64,000 bases of DNA. Origin: Bacteroides sp. (GTDB lineage Bacteria; Bacteroidota; Bacteroidia; Bacteroidales; Muribaculaceae). Shown in pieces: positions 31,423 through 40,445 of this stretch. The stretch is taken from contig JAMPBJ010000001.1 of assembly GCA_023666835.1 (NCBI GenBank), forward strand, positions 580,383 to 644,382. The letters run 5' to 3'. Position numbers and translations under genes: made by a program. The notes beneath the pieces were generated by a model, which had not been told where the DNA came from, did no database searches, and saw only the letters and a program-made list of their open reading frames with translations. The number at the start of each line of letters is the position of its first letter. Position 1 is the first letter of the stretch.

Positions 31423-32550
31423 ATGCATTACTTCATATCAGCCGGCGAACCTTCGGGCGACCTCCATGCGGCAGCTCTCATTCAGGCATTGCGCTCTGCC
31501 GATCCCAATGCGCGTTTCACTTTTCTGGGTGGCGATCTGATGACTGACGCCGCAGGCTGTGCACCCGTGATCCATTATAATCGCATGGCCTTCATGGGTT
31601 TTAGTGAAGTGCTCCGCAACCTGCGCACGATCTTCTCCAATTTCGGAGTGGCAAAGCGTGCTATTGTCGCCTCGCATTGCGATGCACTGATACTGGTCGA
31701 CTATCCGAGCTTCAATCTGAAGTTGGCCAAGTTTGCCCATAGCCGAGGCATACCGGTGTTCTATTTCATAGCGCCAAAGGTGTGGGCGTGGAAGGAATGG
31801 CGAGTCAAGCAGTTGCGCCGTTATGTGGATCTGACACTCAGCATTCTCCCTTTTGAAGAGTCATACTTTGCTTCTCGCAATGTCAATGCGCGCTATGTCG
31901 GCAACCCCTCGCGCGAAGAGATCGATGCTCGGTTGGCAGTGCTCCCTGACAAGGCTGAGTTTTTGGCAGCCAATGGTCTTGACGGTCGTCCGATCCTTGC
32001 TCTAGTGCCGGGAAGTCGCCGTGGTGAGATTCGCAACAATCTGCCCATTATGGATGCCGTGGCCCGTCGACACCCTGAGTTGCAAGCCGTGGTGGCCGGA
32101 GCTCCCAACATGCCCGACGACTTTTATCGAAGTCTGACCGACCTCCCCATCGTTCATTCAGCAACGTTCGACCTGATGGCTAACGCCACGGCCGCGTTGG
32201 TCACCTCGGGCACCGCTACTCTCGAATGTGCTCTCGCGGGTACTCCTCAGGTTGTGTGCTATCGTGCCAACGGCGTGAAGCTTAGCTACAACATCATGAA
32301 GCATCTGCTGAAAGTGAAATACGTGTCGTTGCCCAATCTGATTGTCGGCGAAGCGATTGTGCCCGAAATGCTTGTGCATCTGTGCACTGTCGACTCGGTC
32401 GATGCACGCCTCACCGACATTCTGCCCGGCCACTCCGGCCGAGAGCTCCAACTCGAAGGCTACCGCCGCCTCCGCTCCATCCTCGGCCAAGTCCCCGCCG
32501 CCCAAGCCGCCGCCCAAGCCATCCTTACTGCCCTCCGCTCCAAGCAATAA
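31423..32550 (+). CDS. lpxB: lipid-A-disaccharide synthase
   Basis: A 375-residue membrane-associated glycosyltransferase (GT19) that joins UDP-2,3-diacylglucosamine and lipid X into lipid A disaccharide. The conserved N-terminus YFISAGEPSGDLHAA, the LALVPGSRRGEIRNNLP nucleotide-binding region and the LVTSGTATLECAL motif are all present. The start at 31423 begins the family N-terminus. The last 30 residues are Ala/Pro-rich but in frame. The gene converges on the HIRAN gene at the edge of the defence island, with a 30-bp gap. Confidence 0.95.
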   Translation: MHYFISAGEPSGDLHAAALIQALRSADPNARFTFLGGDLMTDAAGCAPVIHYNRMAFMGFSEVLRNLRTIFSNFGVAKRAIVASHCDALILVDYPSFNLKLAKFAHSRGIPVFYFIAPKVWAWKEWRVKQLRRYVDLTLSILPFEESYFASRNVNARYVGNPSREEIDARLAVLPDKAEFLAANGLDGRPILALVPGSRRGEIRNNLPIMDAVARRHPELQAVVAGAPNMPDDFYRSLTDLPIVHSATFDLMANATAALVTSGTATLECALAGTPQVVCYRANGVKLSYNIMKHLLKVKYVSLPNLIVGEAIVPEMLVHLCTVDSVDARLTDILPGHSGRELQLEGYRRLRSILGQVPAAQAAAQAILTALRSKQ

Positions 32551-32580
32551 TAGAGGGAAGACTTTCGGAAAGATGCTTTG

Positions 32581-33483
32581 TCAGTATGGCTCATCGATGG
32601 ATGGATCCATGTCGATGTTGTTTTTGTTGAGTTGACGGATAATCTGATGTCGGAGTATTGATTTTATCCTCTGACTCTCATCCAAGCCAAGCCATTTTCC
32701 CGGTCCAAAGTAGTATTCATCGTTTTGTCGGGGAATAAAGTCAATTTCCGAGTCCTCGAATATCACCGGTCCCATAACGTTGGTAAGGATGTAGCAGGCG
32801 CGGTCGTCAACTGCATATACTTCTTCGGGGGCAAGCCATTGGGCGCAGTCGTCGCCTTCAGCGAAGACTCTCATCAGATATGCGCAGACCATAGAGCCAC
32901 GACTGTGTAAAAACAAAATGGTTTCGCCTACTTCATACACTTCGTGATTTTCCGGAGGGAAACCGCCCCAGCGGAAATAGGCAAAGCCCCGGGTCGTCAA
33001 CTCAGTTTCAATTTCCTCCAAGTCATCATCGCTGATCCATTTGAGCCTCACTTGATCTGAATGGTCAACGACAGGTTCTTTGCTTTGGATATATATCGAT
33101 ATGCGAAGGCGGTCGTTGATAGGACCGTTATGATCCACGGCCGACAATTCTGCCACGAAAACATCATCCCAGCCCATATCGAGCATTTGGGCTATCTGTT
33201 CATTCTCAGTATGGGGAATGTAGCCGAGAATGAAATCGAAGTCAAAATTTTCCGGGTCGCCGTCATAGTCATCGGCAAGTGCAATGGCAACGGCATTTTT
33301 GTCGAATTTGTTTTTCTTCTCCCTAACAAGTGCCACCTTAGTGCCCTCTTCCAGTTCGTCCCACAATTCATCATCATATTTGAGATGAAACGACACTCCT
33401 GCAACAGCACACTCCTTGAACAGAACTTTCTTCCTGACTGGTTCAGGCATTACGTGTGTTATTATCACAGTTTTCATTGCCAT
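32581..33483 (-). CDS. stand-alone HIRAN domain protein
   Basis: A 300-residue protein. The HIRAN domain spans about residues 25-115 (CAVAGVSFHLKYDDELW, REKKNKFDKNAVAIALA, LGYIPHTENEQIAQMLDMGW). In eukaryotic HLTF/Rad5 this domain is fused to a SNF2 helicase and binds free 3'-OH ends of single-stranded DNA. The remaining 180 residues are acidic and unrecognised. The gene start overlaps the end of the SNF2-type helicase gene by 41 bp (an alternative ATG at 33477 also overlaps). It therefore looks like a split HLTF-like partner, and is the last gene of the DUF6361-PLD-helicase operon. Function in defence is inferred from context. Confidence 0.82.
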   Translation of the reverse strand: MAMKTVIITHVMPEPVRKKVLFKECAVAGVSFHLKYDDELWDELEEGTKVALVREKKNKFDKNAVAIALADDYDGDPENFDFDFILGYIPHTENEQIAQMLDMGWDDVFVAELSAVDHNGPINDRLRISIYIQSKEPVVDHSDQVRLKWISDDDLEEIETELTTRGFAYFRWGGFPPENHEVYEVGETILFLHSRGSMVCAYLMRVFAEGDDCAQWLAPEEVYAVDDRACYILTNVMGPVIFEDSEIDFIPRQNDEYYFGPGKWLGLDESQRIKSILRHQIIRQLNKNNIDMDPSIDEPY

Positions 33484-36400
33484 GTTTGTTCTTGCGACTT
33501 ATGGGGGATAGGTTAAACAGTAATTTATTGATTTGTTGTGGATCGAGTTGAAGAGCATCGAGCATTTCCAGCAGTTCCTCCTGACGAGGCTGGCCAAGCG
33601 TCAACCGATACAGTGATAATACATCCTTAAGCCGCCGGTATCGATCGATGTCATTGCTCATAGGATATTGGGGCACAATTCGCTCAATCCGTTCTATACT
33701 ATTTTTATTGCGTTCAATCCATTCGGGAGGCAGACACCAGTTCGGAACCATCCCGCAATATTTATCGGCAAATTCAGATTTCACATGATCGGCTGCTTTT
33801 TCAAACAGATCTTTCCAGGTTTTGGATTCAGTGTCAAATTTAGAAAGATTTCGCCGAATTGCAAGACATTTGTATCTGTTTATGCGTCCTTCGCGTTGCT
33901 CCAAATCCTGAGGATTGGAGGGCAGATTCCAATGCACTATCTTACGACAGTACCAATGGAAGTCAAGTCCTTCCTGCCCAACTGAGGTGGTTGTCAGCAC
34001 AAATGGATAAAAAGGCGACTGAAATGCGGTGCGAATGTTATTGCTGCGTTGCTCGGTTTTCTCATTTGCACCATTTTTTGCCTTGGCAAAGGGTACTGCG
34101 TAAGAAATTCTCATTGCGAATTTGTTCCCCTTACCGGCAAATGATTCATCGGTATCGACATGTAGATTTGAGACGTCGATGAATGCCTCCGACATTTGTG
34201 ATGCAATTTTTTCAGGATCGTTTTCAGGACTGATCATATGTGCATACTCATCGAGCACGGCCTGAAGATTGCCCATGACACAATAATTCATCACTCCATC
34301 GAGATAAGCATCATCTTTATTATACTTATTTTGAAGTTTATCGATGATGTGGCCTGAAATTCGCCAGTTGAAAATCGTTGTGAAATTTTCGGCGATTTGT
34401 TTTACTTGTTCGTCATTCTTAAGTATTCGGTAAAGACAAACACCGGGCGAGCCGATCGCCATATTGGTCAGAAACTCAGCAGTGTTTGCCGGTATTTCAT
34501 CAGGCAGAATATGATCCGGATTGTCCAACCATTCGATCACTGACAAAATTTTAGCATAATTGTTTCGATTGGATGTTGGTATACCTTCAAGCTTGGCCTC
34601 AATCCTGTTTTTTATGTCCGCTTTGATCTCATCAAGCGGTAGGCCATATTTTTCTTTGGGGGTATATAACTCTGAAAGAAACTTCGAGGGGTATTTGATA
34701 ATTTCCTTTGCTACCGGTTTCAGTCGGTCCCTTCCCGCCTTTGAGTCATATCCGGCTTTTTTGCGTTTGGAGAAGATCACTTTGCGCTCCACCTCATATG
34801 TCATTAGTGTCGAAATCATACGTGGCACCATCTCCCAGGCTGAGAACACCAGAGCTTTTGAAAAATCCTTGTTTTTGGCAAATGGATTATCAAGGTTGGT
34901 GGTGTAGTAGGGTCGCGATGCAGGAACCCACAGCAGCATAGCGGCACTTCCTCCATGTCCCATCATCAGATCGCTGAGATATTTCATCCGTGCGTTGCGC
35001 ATTGGAATCTGATGAAAACAATCCAAATCTTTTCGGCGCAGAAGAACCCGATCTGTTGGCTCAGGCAACCCGCTTACTCCGCTTCTATATATTGCCTCGA
35101 TTTGTTTCTTCAGCTCATAGCTGTCCATGAACGACAAAAGATAGGGCGAAGATTTGACATACTCTATGGGCACGTTGCTCCAGTTGAACCATTGATGGGA
35201 CATGTGGGTGGATGCCTCCTTGCATGCTTTGACTATCTTCTGCATCTCACAGTAGGAGAGAATGTCGTTCTCGTCGATAGGCACTTCCGCTACAGCCTCA
35301 GTAGAGATAAGCCCCTGATTAAGCCGCTCGGTTCTGCATATCGCCTCATACATCATACCTTCGGCTGCATTCTTTGAAGCCAATAGTACATCGAAATTTA
35401 CTCCCGCCAGATGCGACAATTTATGGGAATAATCACTCCAGACGGTGCGGAACTCCTTTCCTCCTTTGAATAGAAAATCCATCAATCGGGTGAAATCTTC
35501 ATAGTGGGCATCCGTGTTGTATTCAGCCAATTCTTCAAGTGTGGAATATGGTTTGTAGGGCGTGGCTGAGAGCAATAGTATCAATGGTTGCTGACCACCA
35601 TCGTGATCAAAAAACTTCTTTACTATAGCACTCTGTTCAGAGTCGTCATCATAGTTGAGCAAGGAACTGAATCGCTGAAACTCATCCATAAGAATCAAAT
35701 CCGGCTTAAGCATCGAAAGACTCATGTCGGCAAAGATGCGACGCAGTGAGTTGATTATTTCATTGTGGCGAGATGTCCAGTTCTCTTTGTCAGGGTTAAT
35801 CTCTACAATTTCGGATTCTAATGAACAGTAATCAGTATTCTTGTCTAATTCCTTTTTTATGTTGTCGATATATTCGTTTCCCAGTTTGTCGACGGCTGTG
35901 TTGTATTTCTTCACGTAATCATTCCAGCTACCGGAATCTTCTTTGACATACTTGCTTCTAAGGAAGATTTCAAGTTTGTCTTTGGAATCGGAAAAAGCGT
36001 CAAGACGAGACAGCACGGCAAATAGCAATGCGCGTTCAGGTATATTGCCAACGCCCGATCCGTGCTGCGAGAATGACGTTCCGGGAGTGAGAGGTATCAA
36101 CATCTCCGACATGTCTGTGCCGTATTTGGCTTTCAACTCCTTGTCTTTTTGCGAGATAATCAGATGTTGCATCGAAAGACGGCTTTCGGATACTTCGAGT
36201 TTCTCTTTCACTCCAAGGTTGTTCATGTTCTGACGCACGATGTTCATGTTGGAACAAACATAGACCACTCTGAACATATCATCATTAACTTGACGCCGCA
36301 TATTCCTTACTCGCGATATCACTTCGCGAGCCATGATTGTTTTGCCAAGTCCCACTTCGTCGGCCAAGAGAACTCGTCGCTGTCCGCCGGTTTGCTTCTC

Positions 36401-36484
36401 CTTGCCATTCTCATCAATAATGGCAGCGCGGAAAATCTCGGCTATGCGGTCGGCCGTGGCCGTTTGAAAATCATAGGCTGCCAT
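33443..36484 (-). CDS. SNF2-type superfamily 2 helicase (defence-associated)
   Basis: A 1013-residue ATP-driven DNA translocase or helicase. Motif I is LADEVGLGKT (Lys48), motif II is MDEFQRF (Asp267-Glu268), motif III is LLLSATPYKP, motif V is TTSVGQEGLDFHW, and motif VI is LEQREGRINR (Gly866, Arg867). A long region (about 330-700) separates the two RecA lobes. The DEFQ form of motif II and the HWNLPSNPQDLEQREGR end are typical of prokaryotic SNF2-like proteins found with nuclease partners. The start overlaps the PLD gene by 14 bp and the end overlaps the HIRAN gene. The operon is more AT-rich than its flanks. Confidence 0.9.
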   Translation of the reverse strand: MAAYDFQTATADRIAEIFRAAIIDENGKEKQTGGQRRVLLADEVGLGKTIMAREVISRVRNMRRQVNDDMFRVVYVCSNMNIVRQNMNNLGVKEKLEVSESRLSMQHLIISQKDKELKAKYGTDMSEMLIPLTPGTSFSQHGSGVGNIPERALLFAVLSRLDAFSDSKDKLEIFLRSKYVKEDSGSWNDYVKKYNTAVDKLGNEYIDNIKKELDKNTDYCSLESEIVEINPDKENWTSRHNEIINSLRRIFADMSLSMLKPDLILMDEFQRFSSLLNYDDDSEQSAIVKKFFDHDGGQQPLILLLSATPYKPYSTLEELAEYNTDAHYEDFTRLMDFLFKGGKEFRTVWSDYSHKLSHLAGVNFDVLLASKNAAEGMMYEAICRTERLNQGLISTEAVAEVPIDENDILSYCEMQKIVKACKEASTHMSHQWFNWSNVPIEYVKSSPYLLSFMDSYELKKQIEAIYRSGVSGLPEPTDRVLLRRKDLDCFHQIPMRNARMKYLSDLMMGHGGSAAMLLWVPASRPYYTTNLDNPFAKNKDFSKALVFSAWEMVPRMISTLMTYEVERKVIFSKRKKAGYDSKAGRDRLKPVAKEIIKYPSKFLSELYTPKEKYGLPLDEIKADIKNRIEAKLEGIPTSNRNNYAKILSVIEWLDNPDHILPDEIPANTAEFLTNMAIGSPGVCLYRILKNDEQVKQIAENFTTIFNWRISGHIIDKLQNKYNKDDAYLDGVMNYCVMGNLQAVLDEYAHMISPENDPEKIASQMSEAFIDVSNLHVDTDESFAGKGNKFAMRISYAVPFAKAKNGANEKTEQRSNNIRTAFQSPFYPFVLTTTSVGQEGLDFHWYCRKIVHWNLPSNPQDLEQREGRINRYKCLAIRRNLSKFDTESKTWKDLFEKAADHVKSEFADKYCGMVPNWCLPPEWIERNKNSIERIERIVPQYPMSNDIDRYRRLKDVLSLYRLTLGQPRQEELLEMLDALQLDPQQINKLLFNLSPISRKNKHGNENCDNNTRNA

Positions 36485-38252
36485 ATCCTTTGAGCTTTTT
36501 GATCGTTTTTTTGAAAGTTTTACACATCCGCTCGAAAGATTTAGGGACTATGCCTTCTGCCATTTTTGACACAAGATCTTGAATGTCGGAAAGTTTTTCA
36601 GGATTGGAGGCGGCAATTCTCAACAGAGATTCATAAAGGGCAGTTGTTTTTGCTGTGCATTCATTGTGTGACCGAAGCGCTCCCTCCAATTGTTGCATCA
36701 TCATTGCCGTCATCTCCTGCGGACGGTCGGTGATCATCATCTCTACGTATTGAAGGAATTTGTCGCGTGTGTCGATGATGCTTCTGAATATAGAGTCATC
36801 GCGATCGGCGGGAATACCTTTCGTGGGAATCTTTATCACCATTTTGACAGGTTCAATTCCTTCATTATTGGGCATTGCCGAAAGAATATAAAACTCCGAC
36901 AAATCGCTTTTGTTGATGACCTGTATGGTACCCGATTTCATCGCAGGAGAAAGAGTTATGCGATTTTCGGGCAACTGCAATGGTGCTATCGTAACTTCCG
37001 CATCAATATCCTTGAACAGTTTTGCTGATACGGTGACATCATATCCGGCGTCTGTTTTGCTGACCTCGGCAGATAAATTGCCATGACTTATCAGCCATGT
37101 GCGTACGGCTCGTGAAATCGAATGGTCAACTTTTGTCGGCTCACAATCCGGCAGCGTGTCTATCTTTTGGCATAGTTGCTTTGACTCATCGCAAAATTCA
37201 TCTTTGAATTTCTTAAAGAGATCCTTGCCACTTTTGTATGTCAGCCTAAGGAGAAACTCAGAATTGCGGTAGAAGCCACTGTGAGTGGCGTTTGCCGAAC
37301 CGAGCCATAGATGGAAACCGCCGGTCTTTGGCCTCCATGAGTAATACATTTTTGCATGGAGGTTCATCGGTTGCACATCGTTCTGTTCAGCTACCGGCGA
37401 CATTGTCCACACTTCTGCCTTCCTGCGGTCATAAAGCTTCATTATCTCAGGGGTGAGACTGTCGAGGCGTGTGATCAATACCTTCTCTTCGTTTGGCTGA
37501 TACTTATTGAGCCAGTCCAGTGTGTCATAATCGATGAATGGCGATACCACCATCATTCTCTCCGCAGGAATTGATTTTCTCAAATCGATGTAGTGATTCA
37601 GGTTTTCGCCAAAATATATTGGCAGGAAATCATAGTCTACGAAAGGTTGCTGAAACTTGAATTCGCCAAGTGAATCTATGTCATTTGCAAGATTCCTTAC
37701 CATCTTTCTCTTCAGTCCGGCTTTGTCGGCAAGTCGCATCAGTAATTCCTTCAACGGTGCATGTTTTCGGCGTAGTTCCGATGATCCACCGTTTAGTTGT
37801 GCTGACAATGAGGCAGCAATATCGAGACTTGTATCTTTCGTCAGATTGCGGCTTAATACGATCAGTTTTATCTGTCGTTGCTCAGGATGCTCGATATTTC
37901 GCTCTTTGATTACCCATATTTTGGGATGGAAATTGGCAAGTTCATGTCCTTGCGAATCGTCGGCAACTTCAAAAACGCTTTTGTCGAGCATAGCCGACAG
38001 AGCATTTTTTCTTGCAGGAGGTGTTACTCCTCCTCTGTTGCAAAAAAGAGCAATGCGGTCATTGGCTTTGCGGACGCCTTCAAGCAAACGGTGAGGGGTC
38101 TGAAGGTCGGCCTCAGTAAACTCACCAAGCCGGGCAAACGACAATGCTATCGCCATGAACGCCTCAACATCAAGACTGTAAGTGGTGCCAACGGCATACA
38201 CCAATTCGTATCCCGAAGTAGCAACTATCTCATTGTAAACTACATCGTTCAT
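36471..38252 (-). CDS. phospholipase D-like nuclease (two HxK motifs)
   Basis: A 593-residue PLD-superfamily protein with two HKD-type motifs: HPK at residues 109-111 followed by LIVLSRNLTKD, and HAK at 299-301 followed by WLGSANATHSG. The Asp of the classical HxKx4D is not obvious, but the downstream Asn residues fit nuclease-type PLD members. The C-terminal 200 residues are unrecognised. It begins 4 bp after the DUF6361 stop and overlaps the helicase start, so translation is probably coupled. PLD plus helicase pairs recur in phage-defence systems (DISARM, Mokosh), but the partners here differ. The predicted role is DNA or RNA cleavage. Confidence 0.87.
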   Translation of the reverse strand: MNDVVYNEIVATSGYELVYAVGTTYSLDVEAFMAIALSFARLGEFTEADLQTPHRLLEGVRKANDRIALFCNRGGVTPPARKNALSAMLDKSVFEVADDSQGHELANFHPKIWVIKERNIEHPEQRQIKLIVLSRNLTKDTSLDIAASLSAQLNGGSSELRRKHAPLKELLMRLADKAGLKRKMVRNLANDIDSLGEFKFQQPFVDYDFLPIYFGENLNHYIDLRKSIPAERMMVVSPFIDYDTLDWLNKYQPNEEKVLITRLDSLTPEIMKLYDRRKAEVWTMSPVAEQNDVQPMNLHAKMYYSWRPKTGGFHLWLGSANATHSGFYRNSEFLLRLTYKSGKDLFKKFKDEFCDESKQLCQKIDTLPDCEPTKVDHSISRAVRTWLISHGNLSAEVSKTDAGYDVTVSAKLFKDIDAEVTIAPLQLPENRITLSPAMKSGTIQVINKSDLSEFYILSAMPNNEGIEPVKMVIKIPTKGIPADRDDSIFRSIIDTRDKFLQYVEMMITDRPQEMTAMMMQQLEGALRSHNECTAKTTALYESLLRIAASNPEKLSDIQDLVSKMAEGIVPKSFERMCKTFKKTIKKLKGYGSL

Positions 38253-38256
38253 AATG

Positions 38257-39489
38257 TCAACTCCTCTCTTTTATGTGATTTAGGCCGTCACTTATATCTT
38301 TAAGTACAGTGTGTCCGATCGTGTTCCATCGGTAGGACATTGGGGCTGGTTTAGCAAATCGATTTCCCTGTTCATACTCTTTGGCATTTAGCAGTTTGCT
38401 CCGGCGGATACCTTTGATGGTTTTCTCCCTCATCTTTATCAATTCGTCCAAGGCGCCATCGTCGCCATCGGCTATGGCTTTGGCTGTCTTTATGACAAAC
38501 TGTTTGCTACCGTCGTCGTTTACAAGATGATCGACAAATCGGACTATTTCGCCTATTGCTTCAGGTGTAAATTCGTTGGAGTACTCTTCTAATTTTCTAT
38601 CAAACTCGGCCAGTTCGTCGTTGGCTGCATCATCGGCTCCTACTGCTTTGTTATAGAGATATGCGAAGCGTGTTCGCAACAGATCTGCATAGCGTGAGTA
38701 TCTCAGAGCCAGTCGGTAAGAATTCCATATTGGCTCAGGTACATTGCCTTTCAGAATCTCGCCGAGAGCCTCAAAATCGAGTTGCGTTTCAGTAACTTTC
38801 TCAAACAGACCGCTGTCGAGCAGATGGTGGAGCAGCGAGCCTTTGGTGTGTCGGATAATCTGACTTTTCAGGAATGATGCTTCGTCATTGTTAAGCGTCA
38901 TAGTAAGTTTTTCATCGCTGTCGAAGTGATAATCGACTCCGAATTTCAAAAACAATTGCCAGAATCCGTTCTGATCATCAGAATCATCTCCTGTATCGTC
39001 AGTGCCGGAATGCTTTTTGGGAGCATGAGCGTAGGCCGCCGATCTCTCTGCAAGCGTGGCATAGATATTTCCGCCGGTTTTCACCAGCCCGTAGGTTTCA
39101 AGTCCGGCCATGTATACATATGTTGGATCGTATTTCACGTATTCTCTGCCTTGCGAGAGTGATTCGGCTCCAATTATGCCTGTCTCTCCTGTAGAGCCGG
39201 CGGCAAGTCGCAGGGTTATGCTCTTCTCTGCTTTCAGTATCTTCTTTCGGGCGTCGCGGGCATCAGAAATTTGTCTTCTCTCAAGATATGAATATAGGGC
39301 GGGCAACAGGCAAAAATATTTTGCTCGTGTCTGCAGGACTGACAGTCCCGGGAACATAGTGTTGGAGAATGCATCGCGTATGCGTCCGAGTCCAAGTTCG
39401 TCGATGGCACCCTGATCCTGCAAGAGTTTCATAACCTTATTTGCACGGTTCAATGCCTCCTGGTTAAAACTTACAAATCCTATTTCCAT
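38257..39489 (-). CDS. DUF6361 family protein
   Basis: A 410-residue protein I recognise as DUF6361 from its N-terminus: VSFNQEALNRANKVMKLL, IDELGLGRIRDAFSNTMFPG and QTRAKYFCLLPAL. No catalytic motif or membrane segment is visible. It is the first gene of the four-gene operon (DUF6361 - PLD - helicase - HIRAN). A first-gene position and conserved pairing with PLD would fit a sensor or scaffold, but that is conjecture. The 221-bp gap upstream (39490-39710) contains no ORF and probably the operon promoter, though no clear TAnnTTTG is seen. Confidence 0.82.
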   Translation of the reverse strand: MEIGFVSFNQEALNRANKVMKLLQDQGAIDELGLGRIRDAFSNTMFPGLSVLQTRAKYFCLLPALYSYLERRQISDARDARKKILKAEKSITLRLAAGSTGETGIIGAESLSQGREYVKYDPTYVYMAGLETYGLVKTGGNIYATLAERSAAYAHAPKKHSGTDDTGDDSDDQNGFWQLFLKFGVDYHFDSDEKLTMTLNNDEASFLKSQIIRHTKGSLLHHLLDSGLFEKVTETQLDFEALGEILKGNVPEPIWNSYRLALRYSRYADLLRTRFAYLYNKAVGADDAANDELAEFDRKLEEYSNEFTPEAIGEIVRFVDHLVNDDGSKQFVIKTAKAIADGDDGALDELIKMREKTIKGIRRSKLLNAKEYEQGNRFAKPAPMSYRWNTIGHTVLKDISDGLNHIKERS

Positions 39490-39710
39490 CAGCGCATTTC
39501 AGTTGTTTTTATGGTTTGATAAGGTTGCAGTGTTGATTTTTTGTATTAATGGGGCGATTCAATATGGAATCAGTTGGGTATTTAAGAAGTCTCATCGTCA
39601 GCAAATTACTCCGAAGGGGTTCTCGGTTATAGACCCTCCGGCCGAAATGCGATTGATTACGTGTTGGAGCGTATTGTAAAGTTAGGTGATATATTGGAGT
39701 GTGACAAGCC

Positions 39711-40445
39711 CTATTTGTTTTCGCTCTTCTGTAAGAAGTCTTTAATCAGTTCTTTAATTGTCTCTTCGGCATCTTTTACTCCGACAACTCTAATAAGGTT
39801 TTCATAATCCTTTATCTCGTTTCCGGTGAAAGTGATTACAATGTGTTTTTCGGGTTTACCTGCAATGTGAGAATAATTTTCAGGCGCAGCCCAAAAACAA
39901 GTGGCACACACTTTGATATCTTTATCGCGCCAATTAGGACAATGTTCGCACGACCATGACTTTGCACGATTAGCTGATGGGCAAAGCAGCATGAATGATT
40001 CTAAATTGTCTTGCGGCTCGCCTCCAATTTCAAATGGAATTCTATGATCAACTTGTAAAATTCGTTCCTCTACTTCTTGATTATACACAAAGCATCTCGC
40101 CCCATAACGCTCAATTAACGCATTGCGTAGAGCCTGAGACAATGCAGTACGTCCGGCTGCTTTGGATATTTTGTTTTCAATAAAAACAGGACTGCCCAAA
40201 CGATACGCACCAATACTGCGTCCATCAGATGATTTAATTTTAAAAGTTTCTATATTCACGCCTCTCTCTCGCACATCTCGCACATCTCGCACAGCTCTTG
40301 GAGGGTGTTTGTACCCGTAGATTTTCTCAAGTTCTTCAGTTGAGATGCTGCCATGGTCCAATATATGTTTGATAACGGTAGCGGGACGCTTGTCTGTGAT
40401 TCCTAGCAACCTTTTTAAGTCAGTTTTTGAAATCTTCATACGCAT
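39711..40445 (-). CDS. HNH-type restriction endonuclease
   Basis: A 244-residue predicted type II restriction enzyme. The N-terminal half resembles a winged helix (MKISKTDLKRLLG ... STEELEKIYGY). The C-terminal half holds an HNH nuclease (LQVDHRIPFEIGG ... DNLESFMLLCPSANRAKS) with four zinc-binding Cys in two CxxC pairs (CEHC and CATC). It overlaps the preceding DNA adenine methyltransferase by 10 bp, the usual coupling of a restriction-modification pair. Recognition sequence unknown. In-frame 9-bp repeats (40261-40295) encode VRDVRDVRERGV. A methylation-sensitive enzyme is the main alternative, made less likely by the coupling. Confidence 0.85.
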   Translation of the reverse strand: MRMKISKTDLKRLLGITDKRPATVIKHILDHGSISTEELEKIYGYKHPPRAVRDVRDVRERGVNIETFKIKSSDGRSIGAYRLGSPVFIENKISKAAGRTALSQALRNALIERYGARCFVYNQEVEERILQVDHRIPFEIGGEPQDNLESFMLLCPSANRAKSWSCEHCPNWRDKDIKVCATCFWAAPENYSHIAGKPEKHIVITFTGNEIKDYENLIRVVGVKDAEETIKELIKDFLQKSENK

